Assembly: GCA_021819105.1 (NCBI GenBank)
Contig: JAKASK010000001.1
Span: 156,312-220,311 of the forward strand
Source: an archaeon
GTDB lineage: Archaea; Thermoproteota; Nitrososphaeria; Nitrososphaerales; Gagatemarchaeaceae
Length of the DNA: 64,000 nucleotides
Direction of reading: 5' to 3'
A program made the translations under genes and the position numbers. This document shows positions 50,033 to 58,800 of the stretch, one piece after another. Each line of letters opens with the position of its first letter. The first letter of the stretch is position 1. The notes below the pieces were generated by a model. It saw only the letters and a list, made by a program, of their open reading frames with translations. It ran no database searches and was not told the origin of the DNA.

Positions 50033-51235
50033 TTGGAAACGGTGAAACACGCTGAGGGGAGGACGCTCCTCCTCGTCCCGAAGGCGAGCGTCACGATGGT
50101 CCCTCCTCCCACCTCCCCGGTGTTCTTCAACCCGGCCGCTTCCCTGAACAGAGACGTCACGGTGGCGATGACCGCCGCTTCGGGGGGGAAGACCCTCTGC
50201 GACTCCATGGCAGGGGTCGGCGCGAGGGGGGTGCGGGTGGCCAACGAAGTCGAAGGGATCTCCGAGGTCACAATGGTGGACTTCAACGCAGAAGCGCTCC
50301 GACTCGCGCGGCGGTCGGCCTCGCTCAACAGGGTCAACGACAGATGCACCTACGCCAACGCCGAGACGTCTTCTCACCTCTACTCGCGCTACGGGAGGGG
50401 CCAACGGTACGACTGCGTCGACGTCGACCCCTTTGGGAGCCCCGTGCGCCAGATGCAGGCTGCACTTTCAGCGACCGCAGACGGCGGGATCCTCTCGCTG
50501 ACGGCGACCGACACGGCGGTCCTCTGCGGGGTCCACCAGGCGACCTGCGCCAGGCGCTACGGATCGACCCCGCTGAACAACCACTTCCACCACGAGACGG
50601 GAATAAGGATCCTGCTGGCCGCCCTTGCGAGGAACGGCGCGGCCATGGACATCGGCATCGAGCCGCTTGCCGCCCACTCGACGAGGCACTACCTCAGAAT
50701 CTATGCCAGGGTGAGGCCGGGTGCTTCGCGGGCAGAAGCCACCCTCAGGGGCCTCGGGCGCCTGTCCTGGTGCCCCCACTGTGGAGACGTCCAGGGGCCC
50801 CGGAGCCCGACGTCGGCGTGCAGGGTCTGCGGCAGGAAGACGAAGCCCGCCGGGCAGCTCTGGGTGGGCGACGTCGTGGAGGAGTCGCTGGTCACGGCGG
50901 CGAAGAAGGAGGCGCTGGCGAGAGGGCTGACCCAGGCGGCGGACGTCCTCGGATCCCTCGAGGGGGTCAACGGTTTCCCACCCTGGAGCTTCGACATCGA
51001 CCGCGTCTGCTCCGAACTGAGGGTCCCGACTGCCTCGGAGCTCGCAGTGTACAGGAGCCTCACCAGGGCGGGCCACAGGGTGATGAGGACCCCCTTCGAG
51101 AAGACGGGGATGAAGACAGACGCGACCTACGCGGAGGTCGCCAAGGCGGTCGGAGCGGCGAGCAGCAAGGGCGCTAGCCCCCGCCCGCGGGCTCGGGCTT
51201 CAGCCCCTCGCAGTAGTAGTAGAGCTCGGAGCTAG
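50033..51235 (+). CDS. trm1: tRNA (guanine26-N2) dimethyltransferase
   Basis: 400 residues. VFFNPAASLNRDV, LCDSMAGVGARGVRVANEV (SAM loop), DVDPFGSPVRQMQAAL (catalytic DPFG), GGILSLTATDTAVLCG, HHETGIRILLAALAR and a zinc region WCPHCGDV...CRVCGR are the Trm1 signature. TTG 50033 is supported by a TATA element at 49999-50005, about 30 nt upstream. The last 20 residues overlap the convergent rlmE gene by 62 bases. Confidence 0.93.
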   Translation: METVKHAEGRTLLLVPKASVTMVPPPTSPVFFNPAASLNRDVTVAMTAASGGKTLCDSMAGVGARGVRVANEVEGISEVTMVDFNAEALRLARRSASLNRVNDRCTYANAETSSHLYSRYGRGQRYDCVDVDPFGSPVRQMQAALSATADGGILSLTATDTAVLCGVHQATCARRYGSTPLNNHFHHETGIRILLAALARNGAAMDIGIEPLAAHSTRHYLRIYARVRPGASRAEATLRGLGRLSWCPHCGDVQGPRSPTSACRVCGRKTKPAGQLWVGDVVEESLVTAAKKEALARGLTQAADVLGSLEGVNGFPPWSFDIDRVCSELRVPTASELAVYRSLTRAGHRVMRTPFEKTGMKTDATYAEVAKAVGAASSKGASPRPRARASAPRSSSRARS

Positions 51236-51788
51236 CGTTCCGGCTGGCTGCCGGCTTCACGACCCGGACGCTTCTGAAGGTGAGCCTGAAGGCGTCCCTC
51301 ACCTCCTGGGACCTCTCCCCTTCGAACAGCTTGCAGAAGACGGCGCCCTCCTCCTTGAGGAGCACCCTGGCGAGCTCCATGGCCCTCAGGGTGAGGTCGA
51401 CCTGGCGGGTCTGGTCGAGCTCCCAGACCCCAGTCACCGTAGGCGCCAGGTCCGAAAGGATGACGTCCGCTCTTCCCCCGACGGCCTGGAGGACCTTTTC
51501 TGCCACGGCCCTGTCGTGCACGTCCATCTTGATGGAGACGACGTTCTTCTCCTTCAGCCTGATGGGGCTGACGTCCACCCCCACGACGACCCCGGCCGGA
51601 CCCACCAGCTGCGAGGCCACCTGCATCCACCCCCCAGGGGCGGCGCCGAGGTCGACCACCCTGAACCCAGGGCGGATGATGTCGTACCTTTCGTTCGCCT
51701 CGATCAGCTTGAAGGCCGCTCTGCTCTTGTACCCCTGCTCCCTCGCCAGGCGCCTGTACAGGTCCCGGCGCGCTTCGCTGAGCCTCAT
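51174..51788 (-). CDS. rlmE: FtsJ/RlmE family 2'-O-ribose methyltransferase
   Basis: 204 residues. YKSRAAFKLIEANERYDII (catalytic Lys), VVDLGAAPGGWMQVASQLVG (SAM), GVDVSPIRL, VILSDLAPTVTGV (catalytic Asp) and FCKLFEGERSQEV (catalytic Lys-Glu) are complete. Methylates 23S rRNA. ATG overlaps the cdd stop (ATGA), so it is the last gene of the long SMC-TFB operon. Confidence 0.93.
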   Translation of the reverse strand: MRLSEARRDLYRRLAREQGYKSRAAFKLIEANERYDIIRPGFRVVDLGAAPGGWMQVASQLVGPAGVVVGVDVSPIRLKEKNVVSIKMDVHDRAVAEKVLQAVGGRADVILSDLAPTVTGVWELDQTRQVDLTLRAMELARVLLKEEGAVFCKLFEGERSQEVRDAFRLTFRSVRVVKPAASRNASSELYYYCEGLKPEPAGGG

Positions 51789-52195
51789 TTCTTCGAAAGC
51801 TCGGCGGGCTTGAAGTGCCCAGGAAGCAGGGCTCCGGCCGTGGTGTCCTCGGAGTAGCCGTCGATGCCTCTGCGCAGGACCTTCATCGCCGGGTTGAACT
51901 CCACCATCACCTGGCGGCAGGCGCCGCAGGGGGAGGTGAACTCCTCGGAACTGCCCACGACTGCGATGGCTACGATCTTTCGCGCCCCCTCCGAGACTGC
52001 CTTGAAGATGGCCGTCCTCTCCGCGCAACAGGAGAGGCCATAGGATGCGTTCTCGATGTTGCACCCGGCATAGACTTCGCCGTCGGATGTCAGCACCGCA
52101 GCCCCTATCTTCACCCTCGAATAGGGGGAGTATGCACGGGCCCGGGCTTTCCTCGCAGCGTCCACTAGGCGGTCGTGGTGGTCGCTCTTCGTCAT
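51785..52195 (-). CDS. cdd: Cytidine deaminase
   Basis: 136 residues. AYSPYSRVKIGAAVL, GCNIENASYGLSCCAERTA (first zinc Cys and catalytic Glu region) and TSPCGACRQVM (two zinc Cys) are the CDA motifs. Converts cytidine/deoxycytidine to uridine/deoxyuridine. Eleven bases after the RPC34-like gene. Confidence 0.95.
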   Translation of the reverse strand: MTKSDHHDRLVDAARKARARAYSPYSRVKIGAAVLTSDGEVYAGCNIENASYGLSCCAERTAIFKAVSEGARKIVAIAVVGSSEEFTSPCGACRQVMVEFNPAMKVLRRGIDGYSEDTTAGALLPGHFKPAELSKK

Positions 52196-52205
52196 CTTCG
52201 GATAC

Positions 52206-52724
52206 CTATCTGGCGACTGCCGGGGCCTGCGGAGGGGAAGGGTTGCGGGCGACCATGGCCTCCTGCAAGACCCAGGGCCCTATCCATGGACAGACGTAGG
52301 GGCTGACTTCGCCTTCGACGGAGCACTTCGGCTCGTACTGGCAGACGATGCACGGGGCCTTCTCGATGGAGGTCATGTCCGTCGGGAACCTCAGCGGAGT
52401 GAGCTTGTAGGTCCACCTGCCTTCCTCGAGGACCTTCACCCTTCCGATCAGTCCCCTCCTTTCGAGCCTTATGGCGAGCCTCGAGCCGTCTCTGCTCGTC
52501 AGCCCCAGCTCCTTCCAGATCTCGCTCTGCAGCACGCCGTCCCTTCCTCTCTCGACCACCAGCTTGTACACCCTGGAGGTGAGGTCTACGAGCTCTTCCT
52601 CGGTCCTCTCAACGGGCTGGGCCGGCTCCTCCTCTTTCTTCCGCTGGGCCCTCGGCTGCCTCCTGGCTCCCTTCGCCTCTGCCTGCTTCGGCTTCGCCTT
52701 TCCGCGACCTTCTTTCTTCTTCAT
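52206..52724 (-). CDS. RPC34-like winged-helix Fe-S protein
   Basis: 172 residues. A basic, Lys/Glu-rich N-terminus (about 40 residues) is followed by a winged helix (RVYKLVVERGRDGVLQSEIWKELGLTSRDGSRLAIRLERRGLIGR) and a Cys cluster CIVCQYEPKCSVEGEVSPYVCPW. This is the architecture of the archaeal homologue of RNA polymerase III subunit RPC34 (TFIIE-related), with a four-Cys Fe-S site. ATG 52724 overlaps the TFB stop (ATGA), so the two transcription factors are co-translated. Confidence 0.82.
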   Translation of the reverse strand: MKKKEGRGKAKPKQAEAKGARRQPRAQRKKEEEPAQPVERTEEELVDLTSRVYKLVVERGRDGVLQSEIWKELGLTSRDGSRLAIRLERRGLIGRVKVLEEGRWTYKLTPLRFPTDMTSIEKAPCIVCQYEPKCSVEGEVSPYVCPWIGPWVLQEAMVARNPSPPQAPAVAR

Positions 52725-53668
52725 TTTGCTGGCAGGAACTCCTGTCTTATCACGAAGTTGTCGAGTATCTCCCTGCACCTATTCCTTACGGTCACCTCAG
52801 TCACCTCGGCGAACTCGGCTACCTCTCTCTGGGGCAGGTGCTCCCCGACCATCACCGAGGAGAGGTAGACGTATGCGGCGGCCAGCCCGGCCGGGGCCTT
52901 CCCGCTCGAAATCTTAGAGTCGCTGGTGTCCCGGGAAAGGGTGAGCGCCAGGTGCTCCACCCTGGGGTCTATCTTCGCCATGTTGACGAGCTTCGATATG
53001 TACTTCTCGACCGACGGCGGGGGGACGTATTCCTTCTCAACCTCCTTCAGGACCAGCCTGAAGTAGCGGGCGACGCTCCCCTTCTCCATCCCGGCCGCCC
53101 TCGCGACCTCCTTCAGTGTCCTGGAGACCCCGCACTTCCTGCACGCCAGGTAGACCGTCGCCGCCGTCATCCCGAGGATCGACTTGCTCTTGGCTACCTT
53201 CATCTTCGCAGACGTCCTGTAGATCTGGGCCGCTGTCTCGGCGACGTTGTTGGGGAGGTTGAGCGCTTCGCAGAGCTCGCTTATCTTCGCGAGCACGTTG
53301 GAGAGCCCTCTCTCCTCGCTGTTGACCGTCCTTGTCCTGCTCTGCCACTTCCGCATCTTCTCGACCGTCGCCCTCATCGCCGGGTCGAGGTACTTGCCGT
53401 GGGAGTCGCGCATGGTGCGGCTGATCTCTGTGGAGAGCCCGAAGTCGTGCAGCGCCAGAGTGGTCGGGGAGCCTACCCTGACCCTCTTGTTCTTCTCCTC
53501 CAGGTCCATCGCCTTCCACTCGGGCCCCGAGTCGGCCGGGGCGACGGTGACGTAGCCGCAGGTGGGGCAGACCTGCTCCCCTTTTTCCGAGTCCCCAATC
53601 AGCCTGTTGCCGCACACGGGACATGATGTCCTGTAACCGTCATCCCTGCTGGTGTTCCAGAGGCTCAG
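52721..53668 (-). CDS. tfb: Transcription initiation factor TFB, probably CTG-initiated
   Basis: 315 residues from CTG 53668. Zinc ribbon CPVCGNRLIGD...VCPTCGYV; B-reader/linker with GPEW; two cyclin-fold repeats (LSNVLAKISELCEALNLPNNV..., ISKLVNMAKIDPRVEHLAL...). The first canonical start, GTG 53617, falls between the two Cys of the first zinc knuckle and would destroy it; CTG 53668 has GGAGG (53678-53682) 9 bases upstream. Recruits RNA polymerase to TATA-TBP complexes. Confidence 0.9.
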   Translation of the reverse strand: MSLWNTSRDDGYRTSCPVCGNRLIGDSEKGEQVCPTCGYVTVAPADSGPEWKAMDLEEKNKRVRVGSPTTLALHDFGLSTEISRTMRDSHGKYLDPAMRATVEKMRKWQSRTRTVNSEERGLSNVLAKISELCEALNLPNNVAETAAQIYRTSAKMKVAKSKSILGMTAATVYLACRKCGVSRTLKEVARAAGMEKGSVARYFRLVLKEVEKEYVPPPSVEKYISKLVNMAKIDPRVEHLALTLSRDTSDSKISSGKAPAGLAAAYVYLSSVMVGEHLPQREVAEFAEVTEVTVRNRCREILDNFVIRQEFLPAK

Positions 53669-53672
53669 GGTC

Positions 53673-53894
53673 TCAGCCCTCCAAGAATATCGGGTCCCCC
53701 GGCTTGCCGAGCCTGCTGGTGACGACGGCGATGGAGGCGTAGGGCGCCCTGACGGGCCCGATGAGCTCTACAACCCTGCCGACCTTCTTCCTGCCGTCGC
53801 CGAAGACGAAAACCCCGGGGCGCACTTCCTTCGTAAGGCGTGCGATTAGTCGGCCGCTTTTGGCCTGGTGAAAGACTGTGCCGACTTGAAGCAA
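53673..53894 (-). CDS. gar1: H/ACA RNP protein Gar1
   Basis: 73 residues. LQVGTVFHQAKSGRLIARL...GVFVFGDGRKKVGRVVELIGPVRAPYASI matches archaeal Gar1 (G.V...........D..G..VG.V...FGPV..PY..V). Part of the pseudouridylation guide RNP with Cbf5, Nop10 and L7Ae. TTG 53894 is leaderless: TATA TTTAAA (53921-53926) is centred 29 nt upstream. Confidence 0.88.
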   Translation of the reverse strand: MLQVGTVFHQAKSGRLIARLTKEVRPGVFVFGDGRKKVGRVVELIGPVRAPYASIAVVTSRLGKPGDPIFLEG

Positions 53895-53921
53895 GAAGTG
53901 CCTACGGCCCTTCTCTTGGCT

Positions 53922-54260
53922 TTAAACCTTCACGGGACCGCGCTGCTTTTTCGTGCCATGGGCCTGGTGCCTCTGGTTTATTCCCCGGACGGTCGAGAGC
54001 TCCTTGGCGATCTTCAGGAGGAGGGCGTGCTTGGGCGGAGACTTCGGGACAGAGGCGTAGCCTGACTCCTTCCCCGGTCTTGACGGGTGACGTGCCGGCT
54101 GAAGCTGGGGCTGGAGGTTGAGCCTTCGGCAGGCTTCGGAGAGCTCGGCGAGGGCAGGGGCCCTTGTGGCGGCGCTCAGCGGGACCCTCCGACCCTCGCT
54201 GCGCTTCAGTTCGGAGTCGAAGTAGTCCAACCAGAAGATGTATCTGCCGTAGTCCTTCAT
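53922..54260 (-). CDS. srp19: Signal recognition particle 19 kDa protein
   Basis: 112 residues. IFWLDYFDSELKRSEGRRVPLSAATRAP is the SRP19 N-terminus (IYPxYFD..lSR.EGRRV....A...P); the middle LSEACRRLNL and GYASVPKSPPKHALLLKIAKEL also fit. It stabilises SRP RNA for SRP54 binding. ATG overlaps the S8e stop (ATGA). Confidence 0.9.
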   Translation of the reverse strand: MKDYGRYIFWLDYFDSELKRSEGRRVPLSAATRAPALAELSEACRRLNLQPQLQPARHPSRPGKESGYASVPKSPPKHALLLKIAKELSTVRGINQRHQAHGTKKQRGPVKV

Positions 54261-54643
54261 TTCTTCGCCGTCAGCACCGCGTTGACGACTCCGTCGGCCG
54301 CGGGCCTCGAAGTGACGACCGCTTCGCCCTTCTCGGTCTCGAGCACCGCTCCCTTCGTGATGACCCCCCTCCTCTCGTAGTCCCTGTTGGCGGGGCTCTT
54401 CTTCACTCTGAGAATCTTGGCCTTCGTCCCCTTCCCGGAAGAGTCAGAGACGTTTGCGTAGTCTGCGGTGATCACCGCCGAAGTCCTCCGCCCCCCTCTC
54501 CTGTAGACGGGCCTGCTCGAAGCGGGGCCCACCAGGGGCTCGATGGCGTAACCGTCCTTCTCGAACGCCCTCCTTCCCCTCGACGGCCGGGACCTTCCCC
54601 CCGTCGGCTTGCGCTTCGCCAGATTCTCGATCGGTCGGGTCAA
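54257..54643 (-). CDS. rps8e: Ribosomal protein S8e
   Basis: 128 residues. KRKPTGGRSRPSRGRRAFEKDG, RRTSAVITADYANVSDSSGKGTKAKILRV, NRDYERRGVITKGAVLETEKGEAVVTSRP matches archaeal S8e end to end. TTG 54643; a TATA-like ccttaaca about 40 nt upstream gives it a promoter of its own within the SMC-TFB run. Confidence 0.95.
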   Translation of the reverse strand: MTRPIENLAKRKPTGGRSRPSRGRRAFEKDGYAIEPLVGPASSRPVYRRGGRRTSAVITADYANVSDSSGKGTKAKILRVKKSPANRDYERRGVITKGAVLETEKGEAVVTSRPAADGVVNAVLTAKK

Positions 54644-54691
54644 CTGTGAAACCTCGAGCCCGCCCCGCCCGTGCCTGATGTTAAGGTTTCG

Positions 54692-55231
54692 CTACCTCAG
54701 GGTCAGGGTCCGGGTCTCAAGCTGCCTCTTCAGGGCGGTCAGCTCCGTGCTAAGCCCGAAGTACTCGGCGAACCTGGCCGTGGTCCTGTAGGCCCTTGCT
54801 CTCCCCTGCCTTTCGCTTGCGATGAAGCCGACCTCTTCGAGCTCCTTCAGGTGCTGGTACACGGTGGAGCCCCGCCTCAGGGCGAGCTCCGAGGAGGTGA
54901 TGGGCTGGAAGAACGCGATGAACGACAAGGTCCTCAGCGACGCCCGCGAAAGAAGGGGACGGGTAGCGAACTTGCGGGCCGTCTGGGTGTACTTCGCCCT
55001 CAGCTGCATGGCGAACCTCGGGCCCGAATACTCGACCACCTCTATCGCCTGCATGGCACCGTTCACCGATTTCGCTATCTCCCTCGCCATGGCTATCGCC
55101 TTCCTCTCAGAAGCGGTCCCCGCCGCCTTCGCGATCTCCTCCACCGTCAGGGGCCTCCCGGACGCGTAGAGCGCCGCCTCCACCTTAGCGACCAGTTCCT
55201 TGGGGAGGGCCTCGGCCGGCGGCTCACTCAA
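54692..55231 (-). CDS. scpB: Segregation and condensation protein B
   Basis: 179 residues. ELVAKVEAALYASGRPLTVEEIAKAAG starts the first winged helix of ScpB; FIAFFQPITSSELALRRGSTVYQHLKELEEVGFI the second. Forms the kleisin-associated dimer of the SMC complex. Overlaps scpA by 8 bases. Confidence 0.92.
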   Translation of the reverse strand: MSEPPAEALPKELVAKVEAALYASGRPLTVEEIAKAAGTASERKAIAMAREIAKSVNGAMQAIEVVEYSGPRFAMQLRAKYTQTARKFATRPLLSRASLRTLSFIAFFQPITSSELALRRGSTVYQHLKELEEVGFIASERQGRARAYRTTARFAEYFGLSTELTALKRQLETRTLTLR

Positions 55232-55847
55232 GCTGACCCACCGACACCACCAGCGCGTCTTGGTCCGACTCCTCCTGGTTTATGACGACCTCGCCGCTGT
55301 TGGCCGCGAAAAGGAGGAGGAGGAAGACGCGGGCGGCGTCGACGGGCTTCAGGCCCCGAAGAAGCTCGGACAGGAGGGTCTTTCCGGTTGCCCTCAGCCT
55401 CTCGACGAGTATCTTCCGAAACTCTGAGAGCATAACCTGGAGCGAGACCACGTAGTTGTCGAAGTTCGGAGGCGGGAGGTCCGCCACGGACAGCGGGTTC
55501 TGGTCGCCGGCCTCGTCCTGGACCACGATCTCCTGCAGTATCCTCCCCAGCTCGTCGAAGAGCTCGTCGATGTTGGTAGAGTAGATCTCATATCGGAAGG
55601 GCATCACGATTATCTGCGGGGGCTCCGACGTGTTCATCATCCTGTGCTGCATCCTGAGCCTCTCGAACAGGAAGAGGGTCTCGACCTTCAGCCTGTAGAT
55701 GGTGGCGGAAGAAAGGGCGGCAGTCCCGGCTGCCCTCATGTCGATGAACTCCGACTGCGATATGGCCTTCAGGAACATGTCCAGTAGCTCGGAGAGGTTG
55801 ATCTCCCAGGGGCTCCTGCGCTTCGCGAGGGAAGGGTCGATCAGCAC
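55224..55847 (-). CDS. scpA: Segregation and condensation protein A (kleisin)
   Basis: 207 residues. SPWEINLSELLDMFLKAI, MRAAGTAALSSATIYRLKVETLFL is the ScpA N-terminal kleisin part; the C-terminal winged helix ends LRGLKPVDAARVFLLLLFAANSGEVVINQEE. Bridges the SMC heads. GTG 55847 is used; the frame is open 30 bases further upstream without a canonical start. Confidence 0.92.
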   Translation of the reverse strand: MLIDPSLAKRRSPWEINLSELLDMFLKAISQSEFIDMRAAGTAALSSATIYRLKVETLFLFERLRMQHRMMNTSEPPQIIVMPFRYEIYSTNIDELFDELGRILQEIVVQDEAGDQNPLSVADLPPPNFDNYVVSLQVMLSEFRKILVERLRATGKTLLSELLRGLKPVDAARVFLLLLFAANSGEVVINQEESDQDALVVSVGQLE

Positions 55848-55878
55848 GTTGAGCGGGGGCCGCGAGAGGAGGGTGCTG

Positions 55879-58800
55879 CTAGGCGCGGTTGGGCACCTCC
55901 GCTGGCTTGTAGTGGACCACCCTGGACATCCCTCCCGCCGAGTAGACGCCGTAGGTGATGTCGCTTTCCGACACGAAGACGTCGCGGAGGGTTATCGCGA
56001 TGATCTGGGCCTCCGAAGACTTCTCCTTCAGGAACTTCGCAAGGCTGTCGGAGTTGACGGCGTCGAGCGGGGCGTCGATCTCGTCGAAGAGGTAGAAGGG
56101 GTGGCTCTGCACTGCCTGCATGGCGAGTATCATGGAGACCCCGGTGACCGCCCGCTGACCCCCGCTGTGCTGGGACGACTCGCGGAGCCCGTTGCCGAAG
56201 TCGGCCCTCAGTATCACCCCGCCTGTGAAGAGGTCGTCCGGGTCCTCGAGCTCCAACAGCGCCCTCCCCCCTGTGAGCTTCTCGAAGATGGCGCTGAACT
56301 CGATCCCGACCCTGTCGAAGGCGGCCACGAAGACCTTCCTCTTCTCGGAGTCCACGCTCTCGATGAAGGTGATGATCGAGTTGCGTTCGTTCTCCAGCTC
56401 GTTGTGCCGGACGGAGAGGCTCTTGTAGCTCACGTACATGTCGGTGTACTGCCTGTCCGCCCCCCTGTTCACAGAGCCCAGCGACGTCTGGTACTCCTGC
56501 TGGAGCTCCGCGAGGAGCGACTCGCTGGTGTCGAAATACTCCTGCTCCTCTGAGTAGCCGAGCATCCGAAGGCTCCCCAGGGCCTCCTCTATCCTCTCCT
56601 GGGCGCCCTCCGCCTGGCCCGCGAGCGTGAAGAGGTCCTTCTGGTGGGCCGCCATGGAGCGGGACACCGCGTCCCTCTCTTCCTTCAGCCGCTTGGCCTT
56701 GGAGTCGAACTCGTCGAGGACCGGCTGGCTCCGCTTGGACGAGTCCATCAGCTTCGCAATCTGCGCCTCGAGGGAGTTCTTCTGCTCGGTCAGCTCCCTG
56801 ATCCTGCGGGGGGCTTCCCTAACGAACTGCTTGTTCGACTGGAGGTCCTCGGTGGCGTTGGCCAGGTCGAGCTGGTTGTCCTCAAGCGCCCTCAGCAGGA
56901 CGTTCTCCAGGTTTGCCTTCTCCCGGCTCAGCGTGAGGTGCAGGTCCTGGATCCTGTTCCTTATCGTGTCTATCTCGTTGGAGACCGACTGCTTCGTCCC
57001 GTCGACCTCGGCGAGCATCGAGTCGAGGCCCAGCCCCTGGGCGTCGGACACGACCTGCTGCAGCGACGCCATCCCCTTGGAGATCGAGTCCTTCCTCTCC
57101 AGGCTGGCCTTCAGCTTCTCTTCGAGCCGTGTGACGGTGCTGACCTGCTTCTGGTACTCGACGTTCATCGACTTGAAGATGCTCTTGTACCTGTTCGCCA
57201 TCCTCGTTATCGTAGTGGCCTCGGCCTTCAGGCTGGTCGTAGCGACGATCTTCTTTACCCGTTCCTTCATCATCGACCTCGAGTCTGTCTCGACGGACTC
57301 GAGCTCTGACCTCCGTCTGTCTATGGCCCCCTTGAGCGCTCCCACGGCGTCCTCCACTTCGCTGATGCCCTCGATGTTCTCGAGGCCCTCCATCAGGTTC
57401 ACCATGAGCTCCTGGTAGCCGTAGCTGAACGCCCGTCCCCCCTGCTCGAAGGTCTCGCCGGCTATGGTCACCGCCCTCACGCCTTCCGAGGCGAGGATGT
57501 ACCCCACGGCTTCGGTCTCCACGAGGATCGAGTCCCCGGCGAGGAAGTTGACCAGCCCCTGGAACTCCGACTCGCACCTTATCACATCCGACAGCGGCCC
57601 CATGACCCCGGCAGACTTCTCGACGTCCAGAGCCTTCACGTCCTCGACCTCGCTCAGCGGGATGACAGAGAAGCTCTTGGCCTTCAGGGACTTCGCGGCC
57701 TTTATGAGCTGCGTCATGGACTTCAGGTCCTGGACAATGAACGCGCCCATCCACCTCCCCATGGTCGCGGTCACAGCCTTCGAGTACTGCTGGGGGTACT
57801 TCACAACCTGGCCCAGGCGTCCGACGTAGCCGGGGACGCCCCCCTGGTCGCAGAACTCCTGAAGTTTGAGCTGACCGCTCCGCTCACCCGCGAGGCTCTC
57901 CGACATGTGCCTGAACGCCTCCTCCCTCGAGACTTCAGCCGACGCCTTCTCCAGTATCTTGGACGCGCTCTGAATCGAGGCTACCAGCTTCTCCCTCGTC
58001 TTCTCGGCCCCTGCGAGGTTCTCGTCGAGGCTGCTCAGCTCCTTGGTCGAAGTGTCGTGCAGTTCGAACAGCTGCTTGGTGTTGGCCTCCAGCTTCCCAA
58101 GCACCTCCGAGTACCCGTCCACCCTCAGCTTGAGCTCTTCGAGGCGCTTCCTCTCCACCCCAAGGCTGGCGTTCGCCGCATTGATCGCCAGGTCCACCTG
58201 GGTCATCTTCTGGCCCAGGTCTGCGAGCCTGATCTGCACCCTCGCCGTCTGCTTCCCCTTCTTCTCTATCGTCGCCCTGAGCTCCTCCCCTGCCCTGAAG
58301 AACTCCTTGAGCCTCTGGGCGAGCTCCGCGTGCTTGGCGTCGAGCTTCTCTATCTCGGCGGTGAGCTGCCTTACCGCCGTGCTCGCCGAGTTCGCCTCCC
58401 TCTGCTTCCCCGACACCACCTGCTTCAGCTGGGGGACCGTCTCCCCTTCGAGCTCCGCCACGTTCGCCTCCGCCGTCTTGAAGTCTGACTCTGCCGACTC
58501 GAGTTCGTTCCTGAGCTCGGCCAGCTGGAACTGAAGCTCCACGTGGCTCGCCCCTCCGCCCTGAATCACGTCGACGATGAACCTGGTCTTTTCGTTCTCG
58601 ACCTGGCCGATGCGGTTTTCGAGCTCCACCAGCCTGGCTCCCATGTCGCTAAGCTTCCCGTTGAGCTCCTGCTCCTGGGAGCGGAGGGTGGCGAGCTTCG
58701 ACTTCAGGTCCCCGATCCTCTTCGAAGTTATGACCGCGTTGAGCCAGTTGATCTGCGTTTCGAGCTGGTTGAACCTCAACATCTCCGTCCTCTGGGAGTC

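Noticed and set aside
53617..53619. GTG as start of TFB
   Set aside because: It lies between the first two zinc-ligand Cys of the TFB ribbon; translation from here would remove an essential ligand.
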